Shown in pieces: positions 37,261 to 48,300 of a stretch of 64,000 bases of DNA. The notes below the pieces were generated by a model, which searched no databases, had not been told where the DNA came from, and saw only the letters and a list, made by a program, of their open reading frames with translations. The stretch spans positions 55,751,970 through 55,815,969 of the forward strand of contig NC_087062.1 of the NCBI RefSeq assembly GCF_963678635.1, written 5' to 3'. The position numbers were made by a program, and so were the translations under genes. The DNA comes from Symsagittifera roscoffensis (taxonomy: Eukaryota > Xenacoelomorpha > Acoela > Convolutidae). Position 1 is the first letter of the stretch. Every line of letters begins with the position of its first letter.

Positions 37261-37355
37261 GAATGCTTCCTTGTACGAGCCAAGATTGGTAGATGAAATG
37301 GTCGAAATGGCGACCTTCTTTGGCGTCAAGATCCAGAAAACGAACTTAGCTGAAG
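37261..37355 (+). CDS. C-type-lectin-like gene, exon 2
   Basis: The exon lies between a TTTTGATTTAG acceptor and a GAAG/GTAAGTTA donor. Its first base completes the Leu codon split in exon 1, and then the frame reads NASLYEPRLVDEMVEMATFF, which is the A.L.EPR...DE......F segment that follows the first Cys-containing helix of the lectin fold. It ends after one base of a codon (phase 1), which exon 3 completes. The combined phase fit at both junctions and the pattern fit are the main reason to call one gene across 11.6 kb. Confidence 0.68.
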
Positions 37356-38443
37356 GTAAGTTACAATTATCTGGCTTGTCTTTGATAATTGACTTTTTTC
37401 ATTTTACTAACTTTGTCCAATTTTTTTCATTTTTTTTTATCCGACCATTGAAAATAGGGAAAACTTTGTATTTAGGTGTGTTTTAATTTTTTTTTTTGGT
37501 TTTTTTCACGCAAAATCAGATAGCGCTAATAACCATCAGAATGGGCCATATCAAAGCCTTTTTCGTCGTGATTCGAACAAAACTTATAAATTAAAAAAAA
37601 AATTGCCTGTGTTGAGAAAAACCGGTTTGGAAATTTTGATTTTTCGTCTAATTTCAAACAGGTAAAGCGAGCGAGCATTCTAATTTATGCTTAATCTAGG
37701 CCGTTTACATAAGCTTATTTATGCGTAACTTTAGACTTGCTTGAGTGAAATGAGTTCTTGGTATTTTTTAATGCAATTTTGGGAATCAAAACCTTCAAAA
37801 ATTCAAAAAGTTTGAATCTTTTTTCATGATTGTTTGGGTTTTCTAGTCGTTTTGCCTATTTTACCTTGATTGTCGAGTATGCCTAGGTTCTAGTTTTTTG
37901 TTCAGATCTTTTTATGTTCAGAAAAAAACGAACCTATTTTAAAAAATACTTTTGTGTTTTAGGACTATGGTTGGAACATTCTGCGCTTCTTGCGACTATT
38001 CTTGTTTTCAGTTGTTATTGTACGACCTTCCTTATTAAGCAAGATTATTAATTCAATCATTTTACTTAATCTATTTATGAAGAAAAAAAGTCGGTTGCTG
38101 AAAAAGTTGCTAGCACACTAATCATTTTTCAAAAAAAAATATGAAAAAATTGTGCTATCTTAGCTGGTTTCTTGGTTAATTAGATAATATTGAGTTTAGA
38201 GTAGTTTCAAGATCAAATCAACAAATTTAGCATAGAAATGTGCACTTTCGATGGTGCCACAAGTCGGCAATGTCAGAATACTGGCATTGGCAAACCTGAT
38301 CCAATTAATGAAAGTTTCCGAGAACAAAATTGAAGCGAGGCTTTGTAGGTATCATGGCATCCAAAAAAAAAGATTTAGCTCACTTGAAAGCCCCCAACAA
38401 AGTCGCCAATAAAATTATTTTCTCATTGTTTCCGTTTGAGTAG

Positions 38444-38628
38444 ACGACCACTACTGGGTGGGTGTGGTGTTGAAACAGTTGAGAGTGAAGGGCACAAAAG
38501 TGGAAGTGGGCAATCCCTTCTGGGGGTATCTGACTTCAGTGAGAAGACCTGTTCCGGAAAACATGTGGGCGGATGGAGGAGAAGAAACTGATTACACTGA
38601 GTATGATAGATGGGTCCCTCACATATAA
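38444..38628 (+). CDS. C-type-lectin-like gene, exon 3 (ends early)
   Basis: After a GTTTGAGTAG acceptor the frame reads DDHYWVGVVLKQL, then NPFWGYLTS, MWADGGEETDYTEYDRWVPH and a TAA at 38626-38628. YWVGV is the hallmark WIGL-type motif; W..GG....Y..W corresponds to the ligand-loop region. The usual final third (EDC.....W.D..C...ICE) is missing. Either the true exon splices onward through a weak donor, or the gene is truncated, or the stop is a lesion. The LTR retroelement begins 31 bp after the stop, so any further exon would lie beyond 57.58 kb; I found none. Confidence 0.62.
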
Positions 38629-38655
38629 CCATTTGAAAAATTTCAAAATAATTCG

Positions 38656-38659
38656 AAAG
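38656..38659. other. Target-site duplication (left) of the retroelement
   Basis: AAAG immediately before the 5' LTR is repeated immediately after the 3' LTR (57577-57580). A 4-bp duplication is usual for Ty3/gypsy-class integrases. Confidence 0.85.
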
Positions 38660-39069
38660 TGGAACCTGATCTAAACTATATTTTATGATTGGATAAATTA
38701 AATGTTTTACCAATGTAAAGTATTTAATATTAACCAATCATGATCCATCTAACTAACAACCCACTTATTTGTAAGTGCTGAAGTTACTTGTAATTTCAGC
38801 ACCAGAGAGATTTGAATTTAACTTAGAAATTAGTTGGACTCTCCCGAGCACTTCAGCAATCGCAATAAACCAGTATACCCTAGATCTATTGAGCCTAGCA
38901 GAGACTAGTTAAACAACCTGAGACTAGATAGTATAAGAGTAAGATTAGGATCGGTATTAGACTAAGAAGTTGCACGAATCTATCCGGCCGAAAATAAGAT
39001 AGCGTGACGAGCAGACGGTGTACCCTATCCGAAATTACTCTATGAGTTAACCAACTCGGTCCTAACTCA
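38660..39069 (+). repeat. 5' LTR (410 bp)
   Basis: Starts TGGAACC, ends ACTCA, and I see no difference from the 3' LTR over 410 bp. An AATAAA at 38864-38869 can serve as poly(A) signal (equivalent 57371-57376 in the 3' LTR). AT-rich U3 with a CTATATTTTA stretch at 38675-38685 as a possible TATA element. Identical LTRs imply very recent insertion. Confidence 0.95.
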
Positions 39070-39071
39070 TC

Positions 39072-39089
39072 TGGTGCGACCATAAGTCT
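39072..39089 (+). other. Primer-binding site
   Basis: TGGTGCGACCATAAGTCT begins two bases after the LTR. The implied tRNA 3' end is ...GGTCGCACCA. I could not match it to a standard invertebrate primer tRNA from memory, so primer identity is open. Confidence 0.7.
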
Positions 39090-39156
39090 CGAACAAGACC
39101 TTAATAGCTTAGAATTAACCAAAATAGATTAGAAATTAGACAAAAACATTTACAAA

Positions 39157-39390
39157 ATGTTATACGACAATAATTTAATCGAAATGTCTCTACGACTCAA
39201 TAGATCAGAGCCAATATTCCGAACCATAACAGAACTACCCGGAATTGGAAGAAGACCTCGAACCAGAGACGACATACGACAAAGTAGAAACTTGCCATAT
39301 AGCTATATGATAGTTAGGCAAAAACCAGAACAAACTTTTATATTTAGAACACTACTAGCAATGAATTTAGATTTTCATTTGCAAACATAA
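39157..39390 (+). CDS. Leader small ORF, 77 codons
   Basis: An ATG frame just downstream of the primer site, rich in Arg and Glu in its first half (LRLNRSEPIF, GIGRRPRTRDDIRQ). No recognised domain. Its position before the long leader suggests either a leader peptide that limits ribosome access to gag, or the first exon of a spliced product; it could also be chance. It is followed by about 930 bp of leader (39391-40321) with hairpin repeats and GTAAG words. Confidence 0.35.
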   Translation: MLYDNNLIEMSLRLNRSEPIFRTITELPGIGRRPRTRDDIRQSRNLPYSYMIVRQKPEQTFIFRTLLAMNLDFHLQT

Positions 39391-39719
39391 AATCTTGAAG
39401 TTAATCTTCAAAATCATTTCAGGCGCTAAACAAAATTATTAATATACAATAACGATTGATAAAAAGATCTCAGATCGTTTTCCTAAAACTGCAGTAATAT
39501 ACAAAACATGTTTGAAAAATATTTATTGAAAAATAAAAAATAAAAATTAGTAGCATGACAATAAATGGTTAGTAATCATAAATCATCCTGTTGTTCCAGC
39601 TCCATCATCTAAAACATAACAGCAATCATAAACCCACTAATATCATCAAAACACTAAATCTTTCCTTTACACACATTTAAAATTTTATTAAAACTTAAAT
39701 TCACTTAATTTTAAAACCA

Positions 39720-39804
39720 GATCATCAAGGCTTATCCTTGGATCTTAAATCATTTTCTACTTAATTAAATTTCAAATTTGATCATCAAGGCTTATCCTTG
39801 GATC
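39720..39804 (+). repeat. Pair of 25-bp hairpin repeats in the leader
   Basis: The same 25-bp sequence occurs at 39720-39744 and 39780-39804, exactly 60 bp apart. Each is bounded by GATC and contains CAAGG-CTTAT-CCTTG, a 5-bp stem with a 5-base loop. The location between primer site and gag is where packaging or dimerisation signals lie in retroviruses; that role is inference. Confidence 0.8.
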
Positions 39805-40321
39805 AAACAGAACAACTTTGTTCTTCCCCACCCACTTAATTAGTGTCTAACGACCTCAAACGTCGATTCACTACCCAACCCTTTCTAAAGACCTAAGACT
39901 AATAGAAATTTTTAAACAAAACTAATCATTCAAATTAGGATAAACAGTGAAGAACTTCGGTTATTCATCCTTCACTTGACCCCCCCTCTTACCAGACCCA
40001 GGATAATTCTTAGACTTAGTAAGTTTAAAATAGTATCTAACGAACTACTCGCGTTCTAATTATACCTGAACCTTGTGGATCGATTTACTATTCTCCAACC
40101 CTTGAACACAATCACTACCCCTAAGTAAGATTAAGTAAGTTAACACCTTAACTTATACTAGCCACGAGAAAGTAAAAAATCATTCTTCGGAATCGATATA
40201 CTTTTCTCTCCAACCCTGAACAAACAGACCCAGGTTAAGCTAACCAAAAAATCGTAAGAACTAACAGTTTAAGAAAATAGAAACCATTTAACAACCTTTT
40301 GCATCCGTCATCCTAAACCTT

Positions 40322-40789
40322 ATGTCATTTAAAAACCTAGGAAATAAACAAACAATCGTTTTACACAATTGTGAAATAGAAAACAAAAAATACGACCTTG
40401 TAATCACACCTCATACACAAACAGTTGGATACATTCGAACAAAACGACAAACACTAAAGAGAAAAATAATAACTAAACAAAGACAAATAACACGAAAAAG
40501 ATTTTCAAAAAATCGAAACGCATTTTCAGAATCAGAAACCAACAGTTTAGACGAACTTTACAAACTAAAAGAATCAATAGATAAAAATTGCCCAATACAC
40601 GATCAATTATATTTCTCTGACTCAGAAACAACTTCAAATTCATCACAAAGAGGAAAAAGAAGAATAAAAAAGCAGTACAAACACAAACCAGTACATTTAT
40701 ACAATTGGAATCAACCAATTCGACACATTAATAATTACATATTAACAGTCATCGAACGAAAAAATGAGCTCAACGCACACTCCAGGTGA
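40322..40789 (+). CDS. Basic accessory protein, 155 aa
   Basis: ATG at 40322, stop at 40787-40789. The middle is strongly basic (KRQTLKRKIITKQRQITRKR, residues about 40-60; a second block RGKRRIKKQYKHK near 110-122) with a Ser/Glu/Asp-rich linker between. It overlaps the gag ATG by 26 bp in another frame. No family recognised. The basic blocks resemble nuclear-localisation or RNA-binding arms such as those of retroviral regulatory proteins, but nothing ties it to one. Codon use and A-richness match the neighbouring gag, which supports that it is a real gene. Confidence 0.6.
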   Translation: MSFKNLGNKQTIVLHNCEIENKKYDLVITPHTQTVGYIRTKRQTLKRKIITKQRQITRKRFSKNRNAFSESETNSLDELYKLKESIDKNCPIHDQLYFSDSETTSNSSQRGKRRIKKQYKHKPVHLYNWNQPIRHINNYILTVIERKNELNAHSR

Positions 40790-43700
40790 AGAAACTCCAG
40801 ATGATGATGAAATCTTTCCTTTTATAGTAGACGCAGATACTGATAGAGGACAACACATATTTTGTCAAAATTTACTCGTAAATTTATTTGAACCCGGAAT
40901 TAGTCCATGTAAAACAGAGTTCCCAGATGTAAAAATCAAAAGACAAATCATAGATCACTACTTAAAAGATATATGCAACATAACACAACAGTATGGAATC
41001 TACTCCATAGAATTCACCTCACCAAACCATAATAATAGAAAATATACAATTCAAACAGACGATCTTGATTTAGAATTTTCAAAAGTTTTTTCAGAATATA
41101 TAAAAAGCATCCAATATAATAACTCACAAAGAGCAAACTCCATATTCACCAATGAAGTTTTCGCAATAATATATAGTTATATTTCGATATTAGAAAACGA
41201 AATCCCAATAACAAATGTCTCACCGACAGAAACATCTAAACATTTAAGAGTACGACATGAAATCACACTACTCTCTAGTTATTTAAACATCATTAAAGAA
41301 AATTTCACGAAAGACGACGTTTCACAACATACAAAACACGATCTACAAAAAATTTTGGCATGGTTCATAATAGATTATTTCACACACAATATTGATTTAA
41401 TTGCACAAGCAAGAAAAAATTTTAGACCCCAAAACTCGAACGATGATACCGCTATCACAGAACAATCAGATTATGTTTGGGACCCCGAATGGTCTCATCC
41501 CGCATTCATAAGCTTCCCACAATCAATCTCAAGTCAAGCAATAAGTACGATATCTTACATAAGAGATTATGTAAAAGTAATACCATTAACCATTGATGCA
41601 ACACCATTAAACTATAATACATTTTTGCCCGATACACAAAATAATAGTTTAAACTCTACAGTTATACACAATGAAAACCTCAATGGAACTAGGAATCTTA
41701 CTCAACAAGATATCCAGACACCATCACACTTCATAAATGAAGAAATTGTACACACAACAACTACACAACAAAGTATTTCACCAATACGCCCAAATTTAAC
41801 AACACCAAGAAATACAAATCCTTCACAAACACAGGTAACCTTACAATCAACCGTTAAACCTTCGGTTGCCCCTAAATATTCACATATGGATTACCAAACA
41901 TACAGACCCATGACAATACCATCAAAAACACGCAAAACATTTACTAGAAACAACTTTACAGACCATAATTATAATTATACACATCCATCAAAAACATATA
42001 ACCAACCACAAAGAAATTTTAACCAATATACAAGATCTCGAAATTGGGATAACCCAATGACCCAACCTAATTCAATAAATTTCCAAACAAATCCTCCACA
42101 GGATCACAGTGAAAATTACCCATTTTTTCAACAAAATAAAAATAAAAAACAGACATCTTATCAAATGGATTATTTATCCTCAGATGATGATTTCTTACAA
42201 CCAGATATCTTTGCACCAAATACTCAAGAATATCGTAGACAAGGAATACAGAAAACACGTACAAATCATAGAAATTTTTCTCCACAACCAATAGATGCAC
42301 AACATCAACAACCAATTCAACAACAAAATCTAATTAATACACAATCTTTTCAACCAATTCAACAACAAAATCCAATGACTGCACACTCGTATCAAGCATC
42401 ACAAATGCAAAATGAAATACCACTCCCATATTATCTCCAACAACATGAAATAACAAGAAACCAACTTTCAAATTTTTCTCAAATGCCAAATGCAGCAGAA
42501 TCATTACAAATGACAATGAATCCATACCTTATGGGTGGATCATCAATAACATCAAACAAACCTTTAATGGTTTTCACAGGAACAGACCCTGAATATTCTG
42601 TAGAAGATTATTTAAATGCAGTAACAGCAAACCTGATTTTAAATATTGGACCTGAACCCATTAATACGCCACTACATCAAAACTGGATACATCGACGCAC
42701 AGCGTTAATACAAACAACCTTAGATGGCGCAGCCCAAAAATGGTTTTCAGTACTACCTCTAGAAATAAAATCAAACTGGAAAAGGTTTACACAGGAATTT
42801 TCAAAAATGTTTGACTCCGAAAGAAACAAACAACAACAAAGAGTTTTATGTAATGAAATTCGCAGATTACCAAACGAAACCATCAAGCAAATAGCAGTAC
42901 GAATCGAAACACTAGTTCGAAAAGCATATTCATTAAATACACATGACTATAAAAACACAAAGATGACAGAAATCTTAATGATGACCTTAACACCACAATT
43001 AAGGAAAATAGCAATAAAAAAGAGAGCATCCCATCCTTCTTCAATTCGAGAACCCGATTTAGATTTTCGAAAACTAGTAGACAAATTAGAACAAGCAGAA
43101 ATCACGATGAAACTAGAAGAAACGGAAAATCTGAAACTACAATACGTTAACAGAATTGAAACGACTCCCACTAATATTAATAATATACAGGAATCAGAGA
43201 CAGACCTCGTTGAAAAAATCACTGAAATACTCAATATTTACGAAAAGAACCCAAACTTTAAAGGCAAACCATCTTTCAAAAAATGGTGTAATTATTGCCG
43301 ACGATACGGACATAGTATTTCCGAATGTAGACAAAAACAGCAAGATAATCAAAATAAACCTCAAAAATATAAAGAACCAAATAAATCATTCTATCAATAC
43401 ATGAAAAAAGATCAAAATCTACCGAACAAAACAGTCTACAGCAACAACAGTTCAGGAAAACCACTCCCGAACAATACAAATTATACAAGAAATCAATCAC
43501 CATATAACTCAAGTTATAGAGGAAGATCACCAGAACGAAGAAACACGAATAATTCATCACAAAATCACTACAATAGACCAAATAGTCGAAATAACTACTC
43601 CAGATCAAATTCAAATACACAACGATTTGTTTCTAGATCTAATTCCCAATCAAGAAATAACTACTATCCAAACAACCAATCACGAAATTCATCATACAAT

Positions 43701-45113
43701 AGGAATAGAAACTACTCCTATAATCGAAATAGAAGTTATTCAAACAACCGAAACCAGAATTACCCGAACAGTCAATCAAGGAATAACTCATATAATAGAT
43801 CGAACTATAACAGACCAAACAATAATTACCAAAACAGATCGCGAAATAATTCACAAAATCGACACTCAAGTTATAATAATCGTTATAGAAATTATTCCCA
43901 ATCACCACACCGGAATAATAATAACTATAATAATTCTAATAATCGCCACAGAAGTAGTACACCTAAACATCAAAGACAAATCAATCAAGTACAGTCTAAC
44001 CCAGAAACAACATCAGACCCTCCAGGTATTGATGACACAGTAACTGATACGTTACAACTCAATCAAATAAACTGTACATCATCAGATTCAGAAAGTGATA
44101 CTGAAAACACTCTTTCTATCAATATGATAAAAGTCGAAAATGACTATGAATCTGTCATATATGAACAACCCTTTCCATCACACATATATGAAAATCAATC
44201 AGAATTTCTTCAAAATTATTACACTACACCCATAAATTCCACACCAACGACGCAAGAAACAAATGAGATTAACACTACAGATCAAACCAATAAAAATACC
44301 AAAACAAAATGCTTGAATACAAACCATATTTATCAAAATATACAAAAAGAACAACCCAAAGAAAAAATTTGGACAATACCATTTCTCTTAGAAAGCCCAA
44401 GAAATAAAGAATTTCAACCACCAGACCTTGAAATAGATTTTTTAATTGATTCAGGAGCAGAATCAAACATAATAAACATCCCCACATGGAATGAAATAAA
44501 AACCTTACACCCAAAGCTAACACCTCTTGAAACCTCCAGCAAACTAGCAACAGCACAAGGATCAACATTGATAAACTACGGAAAAATCCAATTATTTCTC
44601 CTCCCCACCAGAACAATGGAACAAAGCAAAATTTTAAATAAGCCATTTAAACAAATATTCCATATCACTGACATTAAATATAATATCATTGGAATACCAT
44701 TTATTTCGAAGTATATACCAACAATTAACATACTAAATAGTAAAATATTAATCAAAGATAAATATACAAAAACAAAAGAAACATCCTTAACATTTTTTCA
44801 AAGATTAAATAAACAACCACCATTCTTTTCAAAATTCTACCCGATATTTAACCAACAAAGAAAACACCTAAAACCACTATCAGGAAATATCTATAATTTT
44901 TCAATCAAACAAGTTCACCAATATGATAAAGAACAAAACAAACAAAAATTTTATATGTCAGAATTTGAATTCAAACCTATTCACAAATTTTTCAAAATCA
45001 CAATCTCATCCATAAAATATTTGAAAAATTCGAATTCAGATATCATTTCCTTACATGTCTATAACAACACACCTTACCAAGTAACATTACCTTTAGGACT
45101 TTTAGGATATTGA
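40764..45113 (+). CDS. gag-pro: Gag-protease polyprotein, 1449 aa
   Basis: The N-terminal 400 residues or so are of unknown type, followed by a Gln/Asn/Pro-rich linker (residues about 400-590). A Retrotrans_gag-like capsid domain lies at about 605-770 (TTLDGAAQKWFSVLP, then a FTQEFSKMF helix). One CCHC knuckle is at residues 842-855 (CNYCRRYGHSISEC; 43287-43328). Residues 892-1072 are a long Asn/Ser/Arg/Tyr-rich stretch. An aspartic protease has its DSG at residues 1229-1231 (44448-44456; IDSGAESNI). The frame ends at TGA 45111-45113; the same frame continues open into pol. It is much longer than the usual 300-500-aa gypsy Gag. Confidence 0.92.
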   Translation: MSSTHTPGEETPDDDEIFPFIVDADTDRGQHIFCQNLLVNLFEPGISPCKTEFPDVKIKRQIIDHYLKDICNITQQYGIYSIEFTSPNHNNRKYTIQTDDLDLEFSKVFSEYIKSIQYNNSQRANSIFTNEVFAIIYSYISILENEIPITNVSPTETSKHLRVRHEITLLSSYLNIIKENFTKDDVSQHTKHDLQKILAWFIIDYFTHNIDLIAQARKNFRPQNSNDDTAITEQSDYVWDPEWSHPAFISFPQSISSQAISTISYIRDYVKVIPLTIDATPLNYNTFLPDTQNNSLNSTVIHNENLNGTRNLTQQDIQTPSHFINEEIVHTTTTQQSISPIRPNLTTPRNTNPSQTQVTLQSTVKPSVAPKYSHMDYQTYRPMTIPSKTRKTFTRNNFTDHNYNYTHPSKTYNQPQRNFNQYTRSRNWDNPMTQPNSINFQTNPPQDHSENYPFFQQNKNKKQTSYQMDYLSSDDDFLQPDIFAPNTQEYRRQGIQKTRTNHRNFSPQPIDAQHQQPIQQQNLINTQSFQPIQQQNPMTAHSYQASQMQNEIPLPYYLQQHEITRNQLSNFSQMPNAAESLQMTMNPYLMGGSSITSNKPLMVFTGTDPEYSVEDYLNAVTANLILNIGPEPINTPLHQNWIHRRTALIQTTLDGAAQKWFSVLPLEIKSNWKRFTQEFSKMFDSERNKQQQRVLCNEIRRLPNETIKQIAVRIETLVRKAYSLNTHDYKNTKMTEILMMTLTPQLRKIAIKKRASHPSSIREPDLDFRKLVDKLEQAEITMKLEETENLKLQYVNRIETTPTNINNIQESETDLVEKITEILNIYEKNPNFKGKPSFKKWCNYCRRYGHSISECRQKQQDNQNKPQKYKEPNKSFYQYMKKDQNLPNKTVYSNNSSGKPLPNNTNYTRNQSPYNSSYRGRSPERRNTNNSSQNHYNRPNSRNNYSRSNSNTQRFVSRSNSQSRNNYYPNNQSRNSSYNRNRNYSYNRNRSYSNNRNQNYPNSQSRNNSYNRSNYNRPNNNYQNRSRNNSQNRHSSYNNRYRNYSQSPHRNNNNYNNSNNRHRSSTPKHQRQINQVQSNPETTSDPPGIDDTVTDTLQLNQINCTSSDSESDTENTLSINMIKVENDYESVIYEQPFPSHIYENQSEFLQNYYTTPINSTPTTQETNEINTTDQTNKNTKTKCLNTNHIYQNIQKEQPKEKIWTIPFLLESPRNKEFQPPDLEIDFLIDSGAESNIINIPTWNEIKTLHPKLTPLETSSKLATAQGSTLINYGKIQLFLLPTRTMEQSKILNKPFKQIFHITDIKYNIIGIPFISKYIPTINILNSKILIKDKYTKTKETSLTFFQRLNKQPPFFSKFYPIFNQQRKHLKPLSGNIYNFSIKQVHQYDKEQNKQKFYMSEFEFKPIHKFFKITISSIKYLKNSNSDIISLHVYNNTPYQVTLPLGLLGY

Positions 45114-45338
45114 GAAACCAACGCTACAATATCACCAATACACGAAAAAGCCTATCGCGTAAATAATATACTCCAATTACTAGATATTTGCCAATCTACA
45201 ATTCTTAATGAAGAATTATCTATAAATAATATAATAAGTAACGAAAACAGAAATACGGATTATTTCACAAAAACTCCATATTTCAAACCTACATTCAACA
45301 TAAGTAACTACACAGAGGACCAACAGAAATTTTTAACA

Positions 45339-48300
45339 ATGTTTAATTTCCAACATTCACAAATAACACAAGACGAATTTGAAAAGTTAGCCAAACAGCT
45401 AATTAAATATTCATCAGTCTATGCAACATCAAAATTCGATGTTGGCAAAATCAGTTCATCACTACATCTCCCGTTAAAACCAGACGCAGTTTTCAAAAAA
45501 CAGAGAGCAAGTAAAGTACCAATTCACTTACATGATAAAGTGAACAGATTACTCGATATTTTAGAACAATACAACATTATATCACCAGTTAATAAAGAAG
45601 AACAACCAAAAGGAAACACATTTATCAACCCCGTTATCATTCTAGCTAAAGGAGAATCATTAAAAATCGTTCTCGATGCTAGATACCTCAATTCACTTAT
45701 AGATGAATCAAAATGTAATTGGCCCATTGAACCAATACAAGTTATTTTAACAAAAATAAACGGCAAATACTTTACAACCGCCGATATGAATAGTGCATAC
45801 AATCAAATGCCACTAGATGAACAATCACGACGTTTAACACAATTTGTTATCGGAAACCAACAATATGAATTCAACCGCTTATTCTACGGAATATCCATAG
45901 GACCAGCAGCATTTTCAGCTTTTATGAGCAAAATTTTTAGACCACTAATACTCAAGAAAAACGCAATCACCTATTTAGACGATGTTTTTATGCAATCACA
46001 AACAAAAGACGAGATGTTCAATGTTTTAGAAAAATATCACCAAATACTTCAGAACGAAAATCTGAAGGCCGCCCCCGATAAATCACACTTCTTTTTGACA
46101 AGAGTTAAATTCTTAGGACATAATATAGAAAGAAAAACAATCACTCCATTGAAATCACGCATTGACGCTATTCAAAAACTTCAACCACCAACAAATAAAA
46201 AGAAAATCCAAGAATTTCTTGGAATGTTAAACTTTTTAAGTAAATATGTTTATAAAATGCAATTATATCTACGACCATTTTATAACATCCTTAGACAACA
46301 AAATAATTTTGAATGGAACACAGAACATCAAACACGATTTGAAGAAATAAAGAAACTTTTAACTGAACAAATTTCAAACACAATTCCAGATTCAAATCAA
46401 CCATTTTATGCAATGTGCGATGCTTCGAACTTTGGCATCGGTGCAGCACTATTACAATCACATAATGGTACAAATAAAATGAACCTCATATCAGCAAATT
46501 CTCCATTATTCACTCAAGCAGAGCTACGACTCTCAACTCTAATGAGAGAATGTACAGCCATAATATATACACTGACAGAATATGAATTTCTGATACTTGG
46601 ATCAAAACATCCAACAGTTCTATTCACAGACCATAAACCAATCATCTTTCTCTTTACACAAAAATCTAACCCAAACCACCGAGTTTACAGATTTCAACTA
46701 ATTCTAATGAAATTTCCAAACTTACATATAGTTTGGACTGCAGGAAAAAATCTTGCATTACCAGACACCTTAAGTCGAAATACACCACCTGAATTACTTA
46801 CACGAAAAACAACAGTTGAAATACCCAAAAACATAAAATTCTACCTTGCAGAAAACGAAACATCACCCCGATTGGAATGCAAATATGCAGTAAAAACTGA
46901 TATTGAACAATCACAAATAAATAGTTTACAACATTTCCCACTTTATTTAGATTGTCAAAATAATCATTATGAAGTTGATCTACTTGGAACATCAACTTTC
47001 AAACCAATCCCATATTCTCAATGGATAAAAAATAACACCCAACAAAAACGAACAAAACAACACCTGCCTAAGAAAGACCATTTTCCACTAATTGAAAAAG
47101 AAGATTTAACTGATAAAATAAATTTATCAGGACCACAAACAAATGATTCAAAATACACAATAAATCAAGTTTTTGACCTTCACGACCCACTTGATACAAT
47201 ACCTTTATCTAAATTAGAAATCGAAAAAATTTTTCTCCCCCCAACAGAAATAATTACAATTTCAACACTGAAACAATATCAAAACCTTGACCCAGTAATT
47301 CGACAACTGAAATCATGGCACAAATATAAAACTAAACCTATCAAAGCAGATTCAACCATTCTAGGAAACAAAACACTCCTCCGATACTTTCGCAAATTTA
47401 ACAACACAACAATTAACGAAAATACAGACCTTTTAGAGTATAACCTAAATGAATCTACAGTTCCATGTCTCCCTTTAAGTATGATTCTTATAGCTTTTAA
47501 TATTTCACATACACAAAATATTAAAGGACACTCTGGATCAGAGAAAACATATTCAAATTTTATACAAAACTTTTATTTCCCAAATGCACCAATTTGGATA
47601 AAAGTACTATGCAATGACTGTATAGTATGTCAACTAAATAAATCTTACCCAAATCAAAAACAAATAGCACAAAAACAAGATTTTAAAGGACAAAGTTTGT
47701 ACTTTAATCATCGTATCTCATTTGATACTAAAGGACCAATTTCACCCTCATCAGAAGGAAACTCCTACATTATGGTAATTGTTGACGCATTTACACATTA
47801 TGTAGCACTTAACCCAGTACCACATTGTAACGCTTATTACGCTTACACAACACTCTATGAACACTGGATAGCAAAATTCGGACTACCAGAAATTTTAGTT
47901 ACAGACAACGGTACAGAATTCATAAATAATGAAATTATCACACTATGTCATTTATATAACATTAAACACAAACCACGTACATCTCATGCACCTTGGACAA
48001 ACGGCTTAGTCGAAGGTATGAACCGTTCATTACAAGAATATCTTAGATGTATCATCAACGGAAATGATACAAAATATACCGAATGGTCAGCAGATGTAAA
48101 ATTATTTCCCTTAGCGTATAATTCACAAATTACGACAACTTTAGGAATGTCACCATACGAAATGGTTTTTAACCAAAAGCCACGCAAACCAATAATGTTT
48201 ACAGCGAATTCTCATAAAAACGCACAAGGTTATTGTCAACCAAATAAAGACTCAATTTGTTATAACCTACCTTTACATACACACGATGAAGATCATTTTC

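Noticed and set aside
43627..44043. Plus-strand 138-codon frame inside gag
   Set aside because: It is an out-of-phase shadow of the Asn/Ser/Arg-rich Gag tail; repetitive composition keeps it open by chance.
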